Below, in pieces: positions 1 to 9,880 of a stretch of 13,104 nt of DNA (the first letter of the stretch is position 1; each line of letters starts with the position of its first letter). The notes below the pieces were generated by a model, which worked only from the letters and a program-made list of their open reading frames with translations, did not search any database and was not told where the DNA came from. A program made the translations under genes and the position numbers. The stretch lies in assembly GCA_002470165.1 (NCBI GenBank), contig DKNF01000269.1:1-13104 (forward strand). Reading direction: 5' to 3'. The DNA comes from Betaproteobacteria bacterium UBA7395. GTDB lineage: Bacteria > Pseudomonadota > Gammaproteobacteria > Burkholderiales > Rhodocyclaceae.

Positions 1-1727
<1,727 letters not shown>

Positions 1728-1773
1728 CGCGATGGAATAGGTTTATTGCGCAGACGTGAGCAATGGAGCCGGG

Positions 1774-1801
1774 ATTCTAGCATGCCCGGCCGAGGTGTCG
1801 G
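1774..1801 (-). promoter_or_regulatory. Candidate sigma-70 promoter for secA
   Basis: On the minus strand, TGCTAGAAT occupies 1774-1782. This is an extended -10 (TG, one base, then TAGAAT, 5 of 6 to TATAAT). CCGACA at 1796-1801 (4 of 6 to TTGACA) lies 16 bp upstream. Transcription would start near 1767, about 40 nt before the secA ATG. The site lies in the only sizeable gap between the M23 peptidase gene and secA. It was identified by eye from consensus similarity and has not been tested. Confidence 0.45.
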
Positions 1802-1806
1802 GGCGC

Positions 1807-1826
1807 TTGCCGGCCATGGCCGGCAA
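1807..1826. repeat. Perfect 20-bp palindrome between M23 peptidase gene and secA
   Basis: The sequence TTGCCGGCCATGGCCGGCAA equals its own reverse complement. It starts 6 bp past the M23 peptidase stop codon and ends 5 bp before the candidate -35 of secA. As RNA it could form a GC-rich hairpin, but no T-run follows on the minus strand (the next bases are GCGCCCC), so it is not a textbook intrinsic terminator. It could instead be a weak or Rho-assisted terminator, an mRNA-stabilising 3' hairpin, or a dimeric-protein binding site next to the promoter. Confidence 0.6.
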
Positions 1827-1832
1827 CCCGGA

Positions 1833-2753
1833 TCAGCGTCGTTGCAACCGGGCGAAGTCCTCGCCCCGCTTTAGGAAAGTGGCCGGATTCTGCGGCACGC
1901 CAAGCATACGCACTTCAAAATGCAGATGCGGCCCGGTCGACCGACCGGTAGTCCCGACCGCACCGATCTTGTCTCCGCGTCGTACGATCTGCGACTCGAC
2001 GACATCCATGGCCGACAGGTGGGCGTAGCGTGAAACCAGGCCATCGCCATGATCGACGTCGATCATGTTGCCGAACTCCTGATGATACGAAGCCGTCAGC
2101 ACCACACCATCGGCGGCGGCAACTACCGGGGTTCCGGTCGGCGCGGCAAAATCCAGGCCGTCGTGACGCGAGCGCAGTCCGGCAAACGGGTCGTTGCGAT
2201 AGCCGAAGCCCGAACCGAAAACCGCATTCTTGACCGGCAGCGTGGTCGGCATCAGGCGCTCTTCGACCCGTTTCTCCAGCAACTTGAACTCCATGAAGGC
2301 GAGATCGTCGGCCTGGCGGTCAACGGCCGTGGCCAGGCGCTCGATTTCCTGCTGCAGTTCGGTCGCCGACAAGGGCGCCGGCAGGAAAGGACCGCCCTGC
2401 CCCGGCTTTTCGGCGACATCGGCGGCCTTAGGCTTGATGCCGGCCAGATCGGAAACCCGGTCACCCAGGGTGTCGAGCTGCAACAGACGCCCCTGCAATT
2501 CGCCCAGACGGGTCGCCATCAGATTGAGGTTGTTGGTGATGTAATCGCGGGTCTGGCGGGTCTCCTGCTGCTGCACGGAAAGCAGGATGTTCTCGACGAT
2601 CGGCAGACGGAAATGCAGGGAAATGAACGAGAAGAATGCCGACGACAGGAACACCAGGACGAAGAAAACTGCGAGCGCGCCCAGCACATGCCGGGGCATA
2701 ATGGTGATCGTACGCGCCGACTTGAGATGGCGTGAAACAACGATAATCTGCAC
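1833..2753 (-). CDS. M23-family (LytM-type) membrane-anchored metallopeptidase
   Basis: This 306-residue protein is likely a periplasmic peptidoglycan endopeptidase or amidase activator, tethered to the inner membrane. I chose the GTG at 2751-2753 because a perfect AGGAGG lies 4 nt upstream. A TTG at 2769-2771 in the same frame would overlap the DciA start and has no ribosome site. Domains: a short basic cytoplasmic tail (1-22), one membrane span (about 24-46), a coiled-coil-like region (about 55-168) interrupted by a Pro/Gly-rich linker (108-128), then a LytM domain (about 175-295). The M23 zinc and catalytic signature is complete: H197 and D201 in RHDGLD, H245 in RYAHLS, and H276/H278 in GPHLHFE, so an active hydrolase is expected. 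It lies just upstream of secA, where E. coli has secM. M23 genes are also known beside secA in Pseudomonas-type genomes. Its target in the wall is unknown. Any promoter must lie inside the divergent DciA gene. Confidence 0.9.
   Translation of the reverse strand: MQIIVVSRHLKSARTITIMPRHVLGALAVFFVLVFLSSAFFSFISLHFRLPIVENILLSVQQQETRQTRDYITNNLNLMATRLGELQGRLLQLDTLGDRVSDLAGIKPKAADVAEKPGQGGPFLPAPLSATELQQEIERLATAVDRQADDLAFMEFKLLEKRVEERLMPTTLPVKNAVFGSGFGYRNDPFAGLRSRHDGLDFAAPTGTPVVAAADGVVLTASYHQEFGNMIDVDHGDGLVSRYAHLSAMDVVESQIVRRGDKIGAVGTTGRSTGPHLHFEVRMLGVPQNPATFLKRGEDFARLQRR
2742..2747 (+). promoter_or_regulatory. Possible -10 element for the DciA-family gene
   Basis: GATAAT (5 of 6 to TATAAT) lies 16 bp before the DciA ATG, inside the 5' end of the M23 peptidase gene. 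A TTGAGA at 2722-2727 is only 14 bp away, shorter than the normal 16-18 bp spacer, so the pairing is doubtful. It is the best plus-strand promoter-like sequence I can find near this start. Confidence 0.2.
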
Positions 2754-2757
2754 GGAT

Positions 2758-2763
2758 CCTCCT
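2758..2763 (-). promoter_or_regulatory. Shine-Dalgarno of the M23 peptidase gene
   Basis: AGGAGG on the minus strand, 4 nt before the GTG start at 2753. It decides GTG over the upstream in-frame TTG. The site abuts the ATG of the divergent DciA-family gene at 2764, so translation signals of the two genes share the same dozen bases. Confidence 0.8.
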
Positions 2764-3198
2764 ATGTACAAAGCGCCAGCGCATTACCTCGACGCCGATG
2801 CCGCAGTCGGCCGGGTCATGGCCCATGCCAGGCTGCTGATGAAGCTCTCCAGCCGATTCGACGAACTTGCCCCCGGTGCCCTGCGCCATGCTGCGCATGT
2901 CGCCAACTACAAATCGGGGAAACTGGTTATCCACGCCGAGAATGGCGCGGTCGCCGCGAAATTGCGCCAGATGAGCCGGCGACTTTGTGGCGAATTATCT
3001 TTAGAAGGCGCCGAGTGTAACGACATCGAAGTAAAAGTTCAACCTAGACAATCCTTATATCGATCAACAACTTCCACGATCAAGCCGATTTCCGGGCGGG
3101 CCGCGGACAGTTTACGGGCCGTTGCCGAGACCATGCCGCCGGGCAAACTGCGCCAGGCGCTCGACACATTGTTGCAACGTTCGATCAGATCGGAATGA
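2764..3198 (+). CDS. dciA: DUF721/DciA-family protein (probable replicative helicase operator)
   Basis: This 144-residue protein is the only plus-strand gene. Its N-terminal half fits the DUF721 family: LAPGALRHAAHVANYKSGKL at about 35-54, an I-H-A-E-N-G-A-V-A-A-K-L-R-Q core (56-69), and ECNDIEVKVQP (84-94), consistent with the small KH-like fold of DciA. DciA is the ancestral bacterial loader/operator of DnaB helicase in lineages lacking DnaC or DnaI. The C-terminal tail (about 110-144) looks helical. The ATG at 2764 is chosen because family-like sequence begins there. The frame stays open upstream to 2587, but that stretch is antisense to the M23 membrane span. Only a weak GGA (2754-2756) precedes the start. 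Codons in about 2991-3090 are unusually AT-rich for this region (TTA TCT TTA, CAA TCC TTA TAT). The 3' end overlaps the convergent small membrane gene by 14 bp. Family membership is fairly sure; helicase loading is inferred. Confidence 0.78.
   Translation: MYKAPAHYLDADAAVGRVMAHARLLMKLSSRFDELAPGALRHAAHVANYKSGKLVIHAENGAVAAKLRQMSRRLCGELSLEGAECNDIEVKVQPRQSLYRSTTSTIKPISGRAADSLRAVAETMPPGKLRQALDTLLQRSIRSE
3054..3083 (-). promoter_or_regulatory. Candidate promoter inside dciA driving the M23 peptidase gene
   Basis: On the minus strand, TTGATC (3078-3083) and TATAAG (3054-3059, 5 of 6 to consensus) are separated by 18 bp. They lie within the AT-rich patch of the DciA gene. A second, weaker candidate is just downstream: TTGAAC, 17 bp, TACACT, about 3017-3045. 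Either would give the M23 peptidase mRNA a leader of roughly 260-300 nt antisense to dciA. With only 10 bp between the divergent start codons, a promoter inside dciA is required unless the gene is reached by read-through from lpxC. Identified by eye only. Confidence 0.3.
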
Positions 3199-3373
3199 TC
3201 GCCAGGCGCTCGACAAACATCAGCGCGAACACCAGCAGGGCAAAGACCAGCCCGTAACGGAACAGGCGCCAGCTGAACGAGAGATAGGCCCGATTCCCGG
3301 TAAAGACGTAAAGCAGGATGCCGGCGCCGACGGCGATGACCAGGATGACCGCGAGCAGGCGCAGCATCCACAT
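3185..3373 (-). CDS. Small two-span inner-membrane protein of unknown function
   Basis: This 62-residue protein has two hydrophobic segments, about 4-24 (LRLLAVILVIAVGAGILLYV) and about 38-58 (FRYGLVFALLVFALMFVERL). A short loop, TGNRAYLSFSWR, joins them. No signal peptidase or lipobox site is evident. It starts 7 bp after the lpxC stop with no clear Shine-Dalgarno, so it is probably co-transcribed and translationally coupled with lpxC. A second ATG two codons in (3365-3367) is an alternative start. Its stop lies inside the 3' end of the convergent DciA-family gene (14-bp overlap). Codon use and hydrophobic pattern support a real gene, and it fills the gap between lpxC and the DciA gene without leaving spare sequence. 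I do not recognise a named family. Position suggests a link to the envelope, but its function is unknown. Confidence 0.72.
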   Translation of the reverse strand: MWMLRLLAVILVIAVGAGILLYVFTGNRAYLSFSWRLFRYGLVFALLVFALMFVERLAIIPI

Positions 3374-3380
3374 GGCCGGA

Positions 3381-4295
3381 TCAGGCGGCCTGGGCCAGCC
3401 AGCGAGTGACGCCCTGCGGCGCCTTGGCGGACTCGGCGAAGCTGACCAGTTCCCAGGCGTCCTGTTGTTGCAGCAAGGCGCGCGCCAGTTGATTGTTCAG
3501 CGCATGGCCGCCTTTGTGCGACGAATACGCGGCAAGCAGCGGATGGCCGAGCAGGTAGAGGTCGCCGACGGCGTCGAGGATCTTGTGCTTGACGAACTCG
3601 TCGCCGTAACGCAGCCCGTCCTGGTTGAGGACACGGAATTCGTCGAGGACGATCGCGTTCTCGAGCCCGCCGCCCAGCGCCAGTCCGTTCTCGCGCAGGT
3701 ATTCGACTTCCTGCATGAACCCGAAGGTACGCGCCCGCGACACTTCGCGGACGTAGGACTGTTCGGCGAAATCGACCACGGCCTGTTGCGCCGACTTGTC
3801 GATGGCCGGGTGATTGAAGACGATGGAAAAACTCAGGCGATAGCCGTCGTAAGGCTCGAAACGCGCCCACTTGTCGCCGTCCTTGACCTCGATCGGGCGG
3901 GTGACGCGGATGAATTTCTTGGCCGCATTCTGCTCTTCGATGCCGGCCGACTGGATCAGGAAGACGAAGGGCGCCGCCGAGCCGTCGAGAATGGGCACTT
4001 CCGGCGCATCGATGTCGATCCAGGCATTGTCGATGCCAAGGCCGCACAGCGCCGACATCAGGTGTTCGATGGTACCGACCTTGACCCCGTCGCGCTCCAG
4101 GCAGGAACACATGCGGGTGTCGCCGATCAGGACGGCCTGCGCGGGAATATCGACCGGCACAGGCAGATCAACGCGACGAAAGACGATTCCGGTATCCGGC
4201 GCAGCCGGCCGCAAGGTCAGGTTGACCTTGACACCGCCATGCAGGCCGACGCCCGAGGCATGGATCACAGTCTTCAGCGTGCGTTGCTTGAGCAT
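3381..4295 (-). CDS. lpxC: UDP-3-O-acyl-N-acetylglucosamine deacetylase LpxC
   Basis: LpxC is the cytoplasmic zinc amidase that carries out the first committed step of lipid A synthesis, removing acetate from UDP-3-O-acyl-GlcNAc. The 304-residue length matches the family (E. coli 305). Zinc ligands H78 (TIEHLMSA), H237 and D241 ([14 protein letters not shown]) are present, with catalytic E77 and general-acid H264 ([10 protein letters not shown]). The N-terminal [20 protein letters not shown] is typical. The C-terminus ends [10 protein letters not shown] rather than the E. coli AVLA-type tail that FtsH recognises, so turnover control may differ. The start ATG at 4293-4295 lacks an obvious Shine-Dalgarno; the 35 nt before it are AT-rich. 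It lies 91 bp after ftsZ, across a strong hairpin, and 7 bp before the small membrane gene. Confidence 0.98.
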   Translation of the reverse strand: MLKQRTLKTVIHASGVGLHGGVKVNLTLRPAAPDTGIVFRRVDLPVPVDIPAQAVLIGDTRMCSCLERDGVKVGTIEHLMSALCGLGIDNAWIDIDAPEVPILDGSAAPFVFLIQSAGIEEQNAAKKFIRVTRPIEVKDGDKWARFEPYDGYRLSFSIVFNHPAIDKSAQQAVVDFAEQSYVREVSRARTFGFMQEVEYLRENGLALGGGLENAIVLDEFRVLNQDGLRYGDEFVKHKILDAVGDLYLLGHPLLAAYSSHKGGHALNNQLARALLQQQDAWELVSFAESAKAPQGVTRWLAQAA

Positions 4296-4326
4296 TATTG
4301 TTTTAAGTCTTTGAATGATTGGGGAA

Positions 4327-4355
4327 GGCGGCGCATTTTAACACAATGCGCCGCC
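4327..4355. terminator. Strong hairpin between ftsZ and lpxC (possible terminator)
   Basis: Perfect 11-bp inverted repeat GGCGGCGCATT (4327-4337) and AATGCGCCGCC (4345-4355) with a 7-nt loop. In the direction of ftsZ transcription the stem is followed by TTCCCCAATC, a poor U-tract. On the plus strand it is followed by GCCCTTTTT, which looks more like a terminator tail. It may partly separate ftsZ from lpxC transcription or block antisense transcription into ftsZ. On the minus strand the loop region also contains TAAAAT (5 of 6 to a -10 element), with no good -35. Confidence 0.55.
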
Positions 4356-4386
4356 GCCCTTTTTCAGAGAGAGTTTTTGTTACCGA

Positions 4387-5568
<1,182 letters not shown>

Positions 5569-5573
5569 GACGA

Positions 5574-5579
5574 CCTCCT
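5574..5579 (-). promoter_or_regulatory. Strong Shine-Dalgarno of ftsZ
   Basis: AGGAGG with a 5-nt spacer before the ftsZ ATG. It contrasts with the weak sites of ftsA and ftsQ and fits the need for much more FtsZ than FtsA or FtsQ. Confidence 0.85.
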
Positions 5580-5603
5580 CTGAAAAAACTGTTCAATGAC
5601 AAA

Positions 5604-6833
5604 TCAAAAATTCTTGGAAAACCATTGCTTCATGCTGGAGAAGACATCCTTGATGCCCTGCTTCTCCTGAATCTTCTGCCCCCGCTTGCGCTGCGCCTGC
5701 GCTTCGAGCAGCAGGCCATAGGCGGTCGAGAAGCGCGGGTTCTGGACGACGTCGGACAGGCTGCCGTCGTACTTGGGATTGCCCAGGCGCACCGGCATGT
5801 GGAAGATTTCCTCGCCCAGTTCGACCATGCCCGGCATGGCGCTGGCGCCGCCGGTGAGGACGATGCCGGACGACAGGACTTCCTCGAAGCCGGCGCGGCG
5901 CAGTTCGTGCTGGATCAGCTCGAACAATTCCTCGACCCGCGGCTGGATCACGTCGGCCAGTGCCCGGCGGCTCAACTTGCGGCTGGGCCGGTCGTCGACG
6001 CCGGCGACATCGAGGTTTTCCGAAATCTCGGCCAGTTGCGCCAGGGCGCAGCCGTACTTGCACTTGATGTCTTCGGCTTCACGCGTCGGCGTACGCAGCG
6101 CCATGGCGATGTCGTTGGTGATCTGGTCGCCGGCAATCGGAATCACCGAGGTGTGGCGGATCGCACCCTGCGTCCACACGGCGATATCGGTGGTGCCGCC
6201 GCCGATGTCGATCAGGCAGACACCGAGGTCCTTCTCGTCCTCGGACAGCGTCGCGTAGCTCGAAGCCAGCGGCTGCAGCACCAGATCATTGACCTCCAGG
6301 CCGCAGCGGCGCACGCACTTGACGATGTTCTGCGCCGCCGACACGGCGCCGGTGACGATATGCGTCTTCACTTCCAGGCGCATGCCGCTCATGCCGATCG
6401 GCTCGCGGATACCGTCCTGGCCGTCGATGACGAATTCCTGGGTGAGGATGTGCAGGATTTCCTGCTCGGCCGGGATCGGCATCGCCCGCGCCGTCTCGAT
6501 CACGCGCTCGACATCGGCCTGGGTGACTTCCTTGTCCTTGATCGCCACCATGCCGTTCGAGTTGAAGCTCTTGATGTGGCTGCCGGCAATCCCCGTATAC
6601 ACGTGGCTGACCTTGCAGTCGGCCATCAACTCGACTTCCTGGATGACGCGGCTGATCGTGTGCACCGTTTCCTCGATGTTGACCACGACCCCCTTCTTCA
6701 GCCCGCGCGAATCCTGCGAGCCCATGCCGATCACGCTCAGCCGTCCTTCGTGGTCGAGATCGGCGACCAGCGCGACGATCTTCGACGTTCCGATATCCAG
6801 GCCAACCACCAGATCCTTGTTGTCCCTGCTCAT
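5604..6833 (-). CDS. ftsA: Cell division protein FtsA
   Basis: FtsA is the actin-like protein that ties FtsZ filaments to the inner membrane and passes the constriction signal to the septal synthase. The protein has 409 residues (E. coli 420). Visible motifs are phosphate-1 GLDIGTSK (11-18), phosphate-2 IDIGGGTTDIAVW (208-220), and the adenosine motif IVLTGGASAMPGM (324-336). The family-specific 1C domain lies at about 85-165. The C-terminus GIKDVFSSMKQWFSKNF forms the amphipathic membrane-targeting helix after a basic, Gln-rich linker (380-391). The start is 4 bp after the ftsQ stop. The purine-rich end of ftsQ (GGGAAGGGAAAG) probably serves as ribosome site, so translation is likely coupled to ftsQ. 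Confidence 0.98.
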   Translation of the reverse strand: MSRDNKDLVVGLDIGTSKIVALVADLDHEGRLSVIGMGSQDSRGLKKGVVVNIEETVHTISRVIQEVELMADCKVSHVYTGIAGSHIKSFNSNGMVAIKDKEVTQADVERVIETARAMPIPAEQEILHILTQEFVIDGQDGIREPIGMSGMRLEVKTHIVTGAVSAAQNIVKCVRRCGLEVNDLVLQPLASSYATLSEDEKDLGVCLIDIGGGTTDIAVWTQGAIRHTSVIPIAGDQITNDIAMALRTPTREAEDIKCKYGCALAQLAEISENLDVAGVDDRPSRKLSRRALADVIQPRVEELFELIQHELRRAGFEEVLSSGIVLTGGASAMPGMVELGEEIFHMPVRLGNPKYDGSLSDVVQNPRFSTAYGLLLEAQAQRKRGQKIQEKQGIKDVFSSMKQWFSKNF

Positions 6834-6837
6834 AGTC

Positions 6838-7578
6838 TTACTTTCCCTTCCCCTCGCCCGCGACCTTCATCGCGAAACCGTTCGGATACCTCAAATCCAC
6901 GACCGTCGGCAGCACCGGCAAACCGGCCACCATCGACGGATACACCGCCACGAAACGCTCCAGGCGCGGCCCGACCGGCGACTTCGGGTGTTCCCGCCCG
7001 ATTTCCACCCGCATGCCGTTTTCCAGCTTCAACTGCCAGGCCAGGCGCGGCGACAGCGACAACTGGACAGCCCGCTCGCCCACCCCGGCCAGTACCTGAT
7101 TGAATGCCGCGAAGCGTTCCAGCACTTCCCGCCCCGTCCCCGGCGGACCGGACAGCAAGGGCAAGGCGCGCATCTCGTTTTCCGGCAGCAGGGCGGCAAA
7201 CACCTCGCCATGGCTGTTCACCATTTCCGCGTAACCCTCGCCCCAGCGTGCCACCGCCTTGTGCTCCTCGACCGCCACTTCGACCGTCGCCGGCCACACC
7301 CGGCGTACCTGCGCCCGGCGCACCCAGGGCAGCTGCTCCAGCGCCAGACGTACGGCTTCCAGATCGAGGCTGAAGAAATTGCCACGCAACGCCGACGGCA
7401 AAACCTGCTCGATCTCGCCGCGGCGTACATGTTCCAGCGGTGCCACGAACACCACCTGCTTGACCGGCAGCGACGGCACGCGCACCAGCCAGACCGCTCC
7501 GGCGGCCAGCAAGGCGGCAGCGGCGACCAGCATCAGCAGGTCGGCCAGCGCGGTCAGCAGTTGGGGTTTGTGCCACAT
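6838..7578 (-). CDS. ftsQ: Cell division protein FtsQ
   Basis: FtsQ is a bitopic inner-membrane protein that bridges the cytoplasmic division proteins to FtsB/FtsL and the septal synthase FtsWI. The protein has 246 residues with a short cytoplasmic tail (1-9) and one membrane span (about 10-32). A periplasmic POTRA domain follows (about 38-107; LPVKQVVFVAPLEH at its start and LPWVRRAQVRRVWPATVEV at its end), then the FtsQ beta domain (about 108-240). The ATG at 7576-7578 gives MWHKPQLL. An ATG 4 nt upstream (ATGAATG) is in another frame. It begins 8 bp after the ddl stop with no strong Shine-Dalgarno. Sequence is poorly conserved in this family, so the call rests on architecture plus its place between ddl and ftsA. 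Confidence 0.95.
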   Translation of the reverse strand: MWHKPQLLTALADLLMLVAAAALLAAGAVWLVRVPSLPVKQVVFVAPLEHVRRGEIEQVLPSALRGNFFSLDLEAVRLALEQLPWVRRAQVRRVWPATVEVAVEEHKAVARWGEGYAEMVNSHGEVFAALLPENEMRALPLLSGPPGTGREVLERFAAFNQVLAGVGERAVQLSLSPRLAWQLKLENGMRVEIGREHPKSPVGPRLERFVAVYPSMVAGLPVLPTVVDLRYPNGFAMKVAGEGKGK

Positions 7579-7586
7579 TCATCGTC

Positions 7587-8488
7587 TCAGTCGTTGGCCG
7601 CCAGTTCGAGGACGCGACGCACCAGTGCCGGGTAGTCCATGCCGGCCGCCCGGGCGCCCATTGGCACCAGCGAGTGATCGGTCATGCCCGGCGCCGTGTT
7701 CACTTCCAGGAAGTAGTGATTGCCGCCTTCGTCCATCAGGAAATCGACGCGCCCCCAGCCGCGACCGCCCAGCATCCGGAACGCTTCCAGCGCCTGGGCG
7801 CGGATCTGCATTTCCTTGGCTTCGGGCAGCCCGCAGGGGCACAGGTATTGGGTGTCGTCGCGGTTGTACTTGGCTTCGTAGTCGTACCACTCGGTCGCCG
7901 GCTCGATCTTGATGATCGGCAGCACCTCGTCGCCGACGATGCCGACCGTGTATTCGCCGCCCATCACGCCCTTTTCGGCGATCACCAGCGGATCGTGGCG
8001 GGCCGCTTCGACATAGGCGGCCTTCAGTTCGCCCGGCGTCTTGACCTTGGTCACGCCGATCGACGAACCTTCGCGCGCCGGCTTGACGAACAGCGGCAAG
8101 CCGAGTTCTTCCTCGATGTCGGCGAAATCGGAATCGGCGGTCAGCAGCGCGTATTCCGGGATTGGCAGCCCGGCTGCCTGCCACATCAGCTTGGTGCGGA
8201 ACTTGTCCATGGCCAGCGCCGAGGCGAGCACGCCGGAGCCGGTATAGGGGATGTGCATGACCTCGAGCGCGCCCTGGATCGTGCCGTCTTCACCGTGGCG
8301 GCCGTGCAGCGCGATGAAGGCACGGTCGTAGCCTTTCAACGCATCGAGCGGCTGCTCGGCCGGATCGAAGGCGTGGGCATCGATACCCTGGCCCTGCAAT
8401 GCGGCCAGCACGCGCGAACCGCTGTTCAGGGAAACCTCGCGCTCGGCGGAAGTTCCGCCGAAGAGGACTGCGACCTTGCCGAAACCGC

Positions 8489-8492
<4 letters not shown>
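7587..8492 (-). CDS. ddl: D-alanine--D-alanine ligase
   Basis: Ddl is the cytoplasmic ATP-grasp enzyme that joins two D-alanines for MurF to add to the UDP-MurNAc-tripeptide. The protein has 301 residues, close to E. coli DdlB (306). The N-terminal [14 protein letters not shown] includes the catalytic Glu (E17). [12 protein letters not shown] lies at 63-74, and EGSSIGV (141-147) is the Ser loop. YDYEAKY (203-209) carries the catalytic Tyr. Metal-binding residues are D250 (WGRVDF), E263 and N265 ([11 protein letters not shown]). Tyr at the omega-loop position favours D-Ala over D-lactate as second substrate. The start ATG forms a 4-bp ATGA overlap with the murC stop, preceded by GGAAGG. Position in the dcw cluster suggests the DdlB type. 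Confidence 0.98.

Positions 8493-9876
<1,384 letters not shown>

Positions 9877-9880
<4 letters not shown>

Noticed and set aside
1728..1832. Possible secM-like short gene before secA
   Set aside because: No reading frame in this gap gives a signal peptide or arrest-like C-terminus on the minus strand.
2587..2763. In-frame upstream extension of the DciA-family gene to an ATG at 2587
   Set aside because: The extension is antisense to the membrane span of the M23 peptidase and shows no DUF721-like sequence. Family-like sequence begins at the ATG at 2764.
2754..2771. TTG start at 2769-2771 for the M23 peptidase
   Set aside because: It would overlap the DciA start and consume the AGGAGG as coding sequence. 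The GTG at 2751-2753 is correctly placed behind that AGGAGG.
6830..7582. Alternative 250-residue minus-strand frame starting MNVAQTPTAD over ftsQ
   Set aside because: It begins 4 nt upstream of the ftsQ ATG in another frame and gives a Gly/Arg/Ala-rich product without membrane span or POTRA features. The adjacent frame has full FtsQ architecture.
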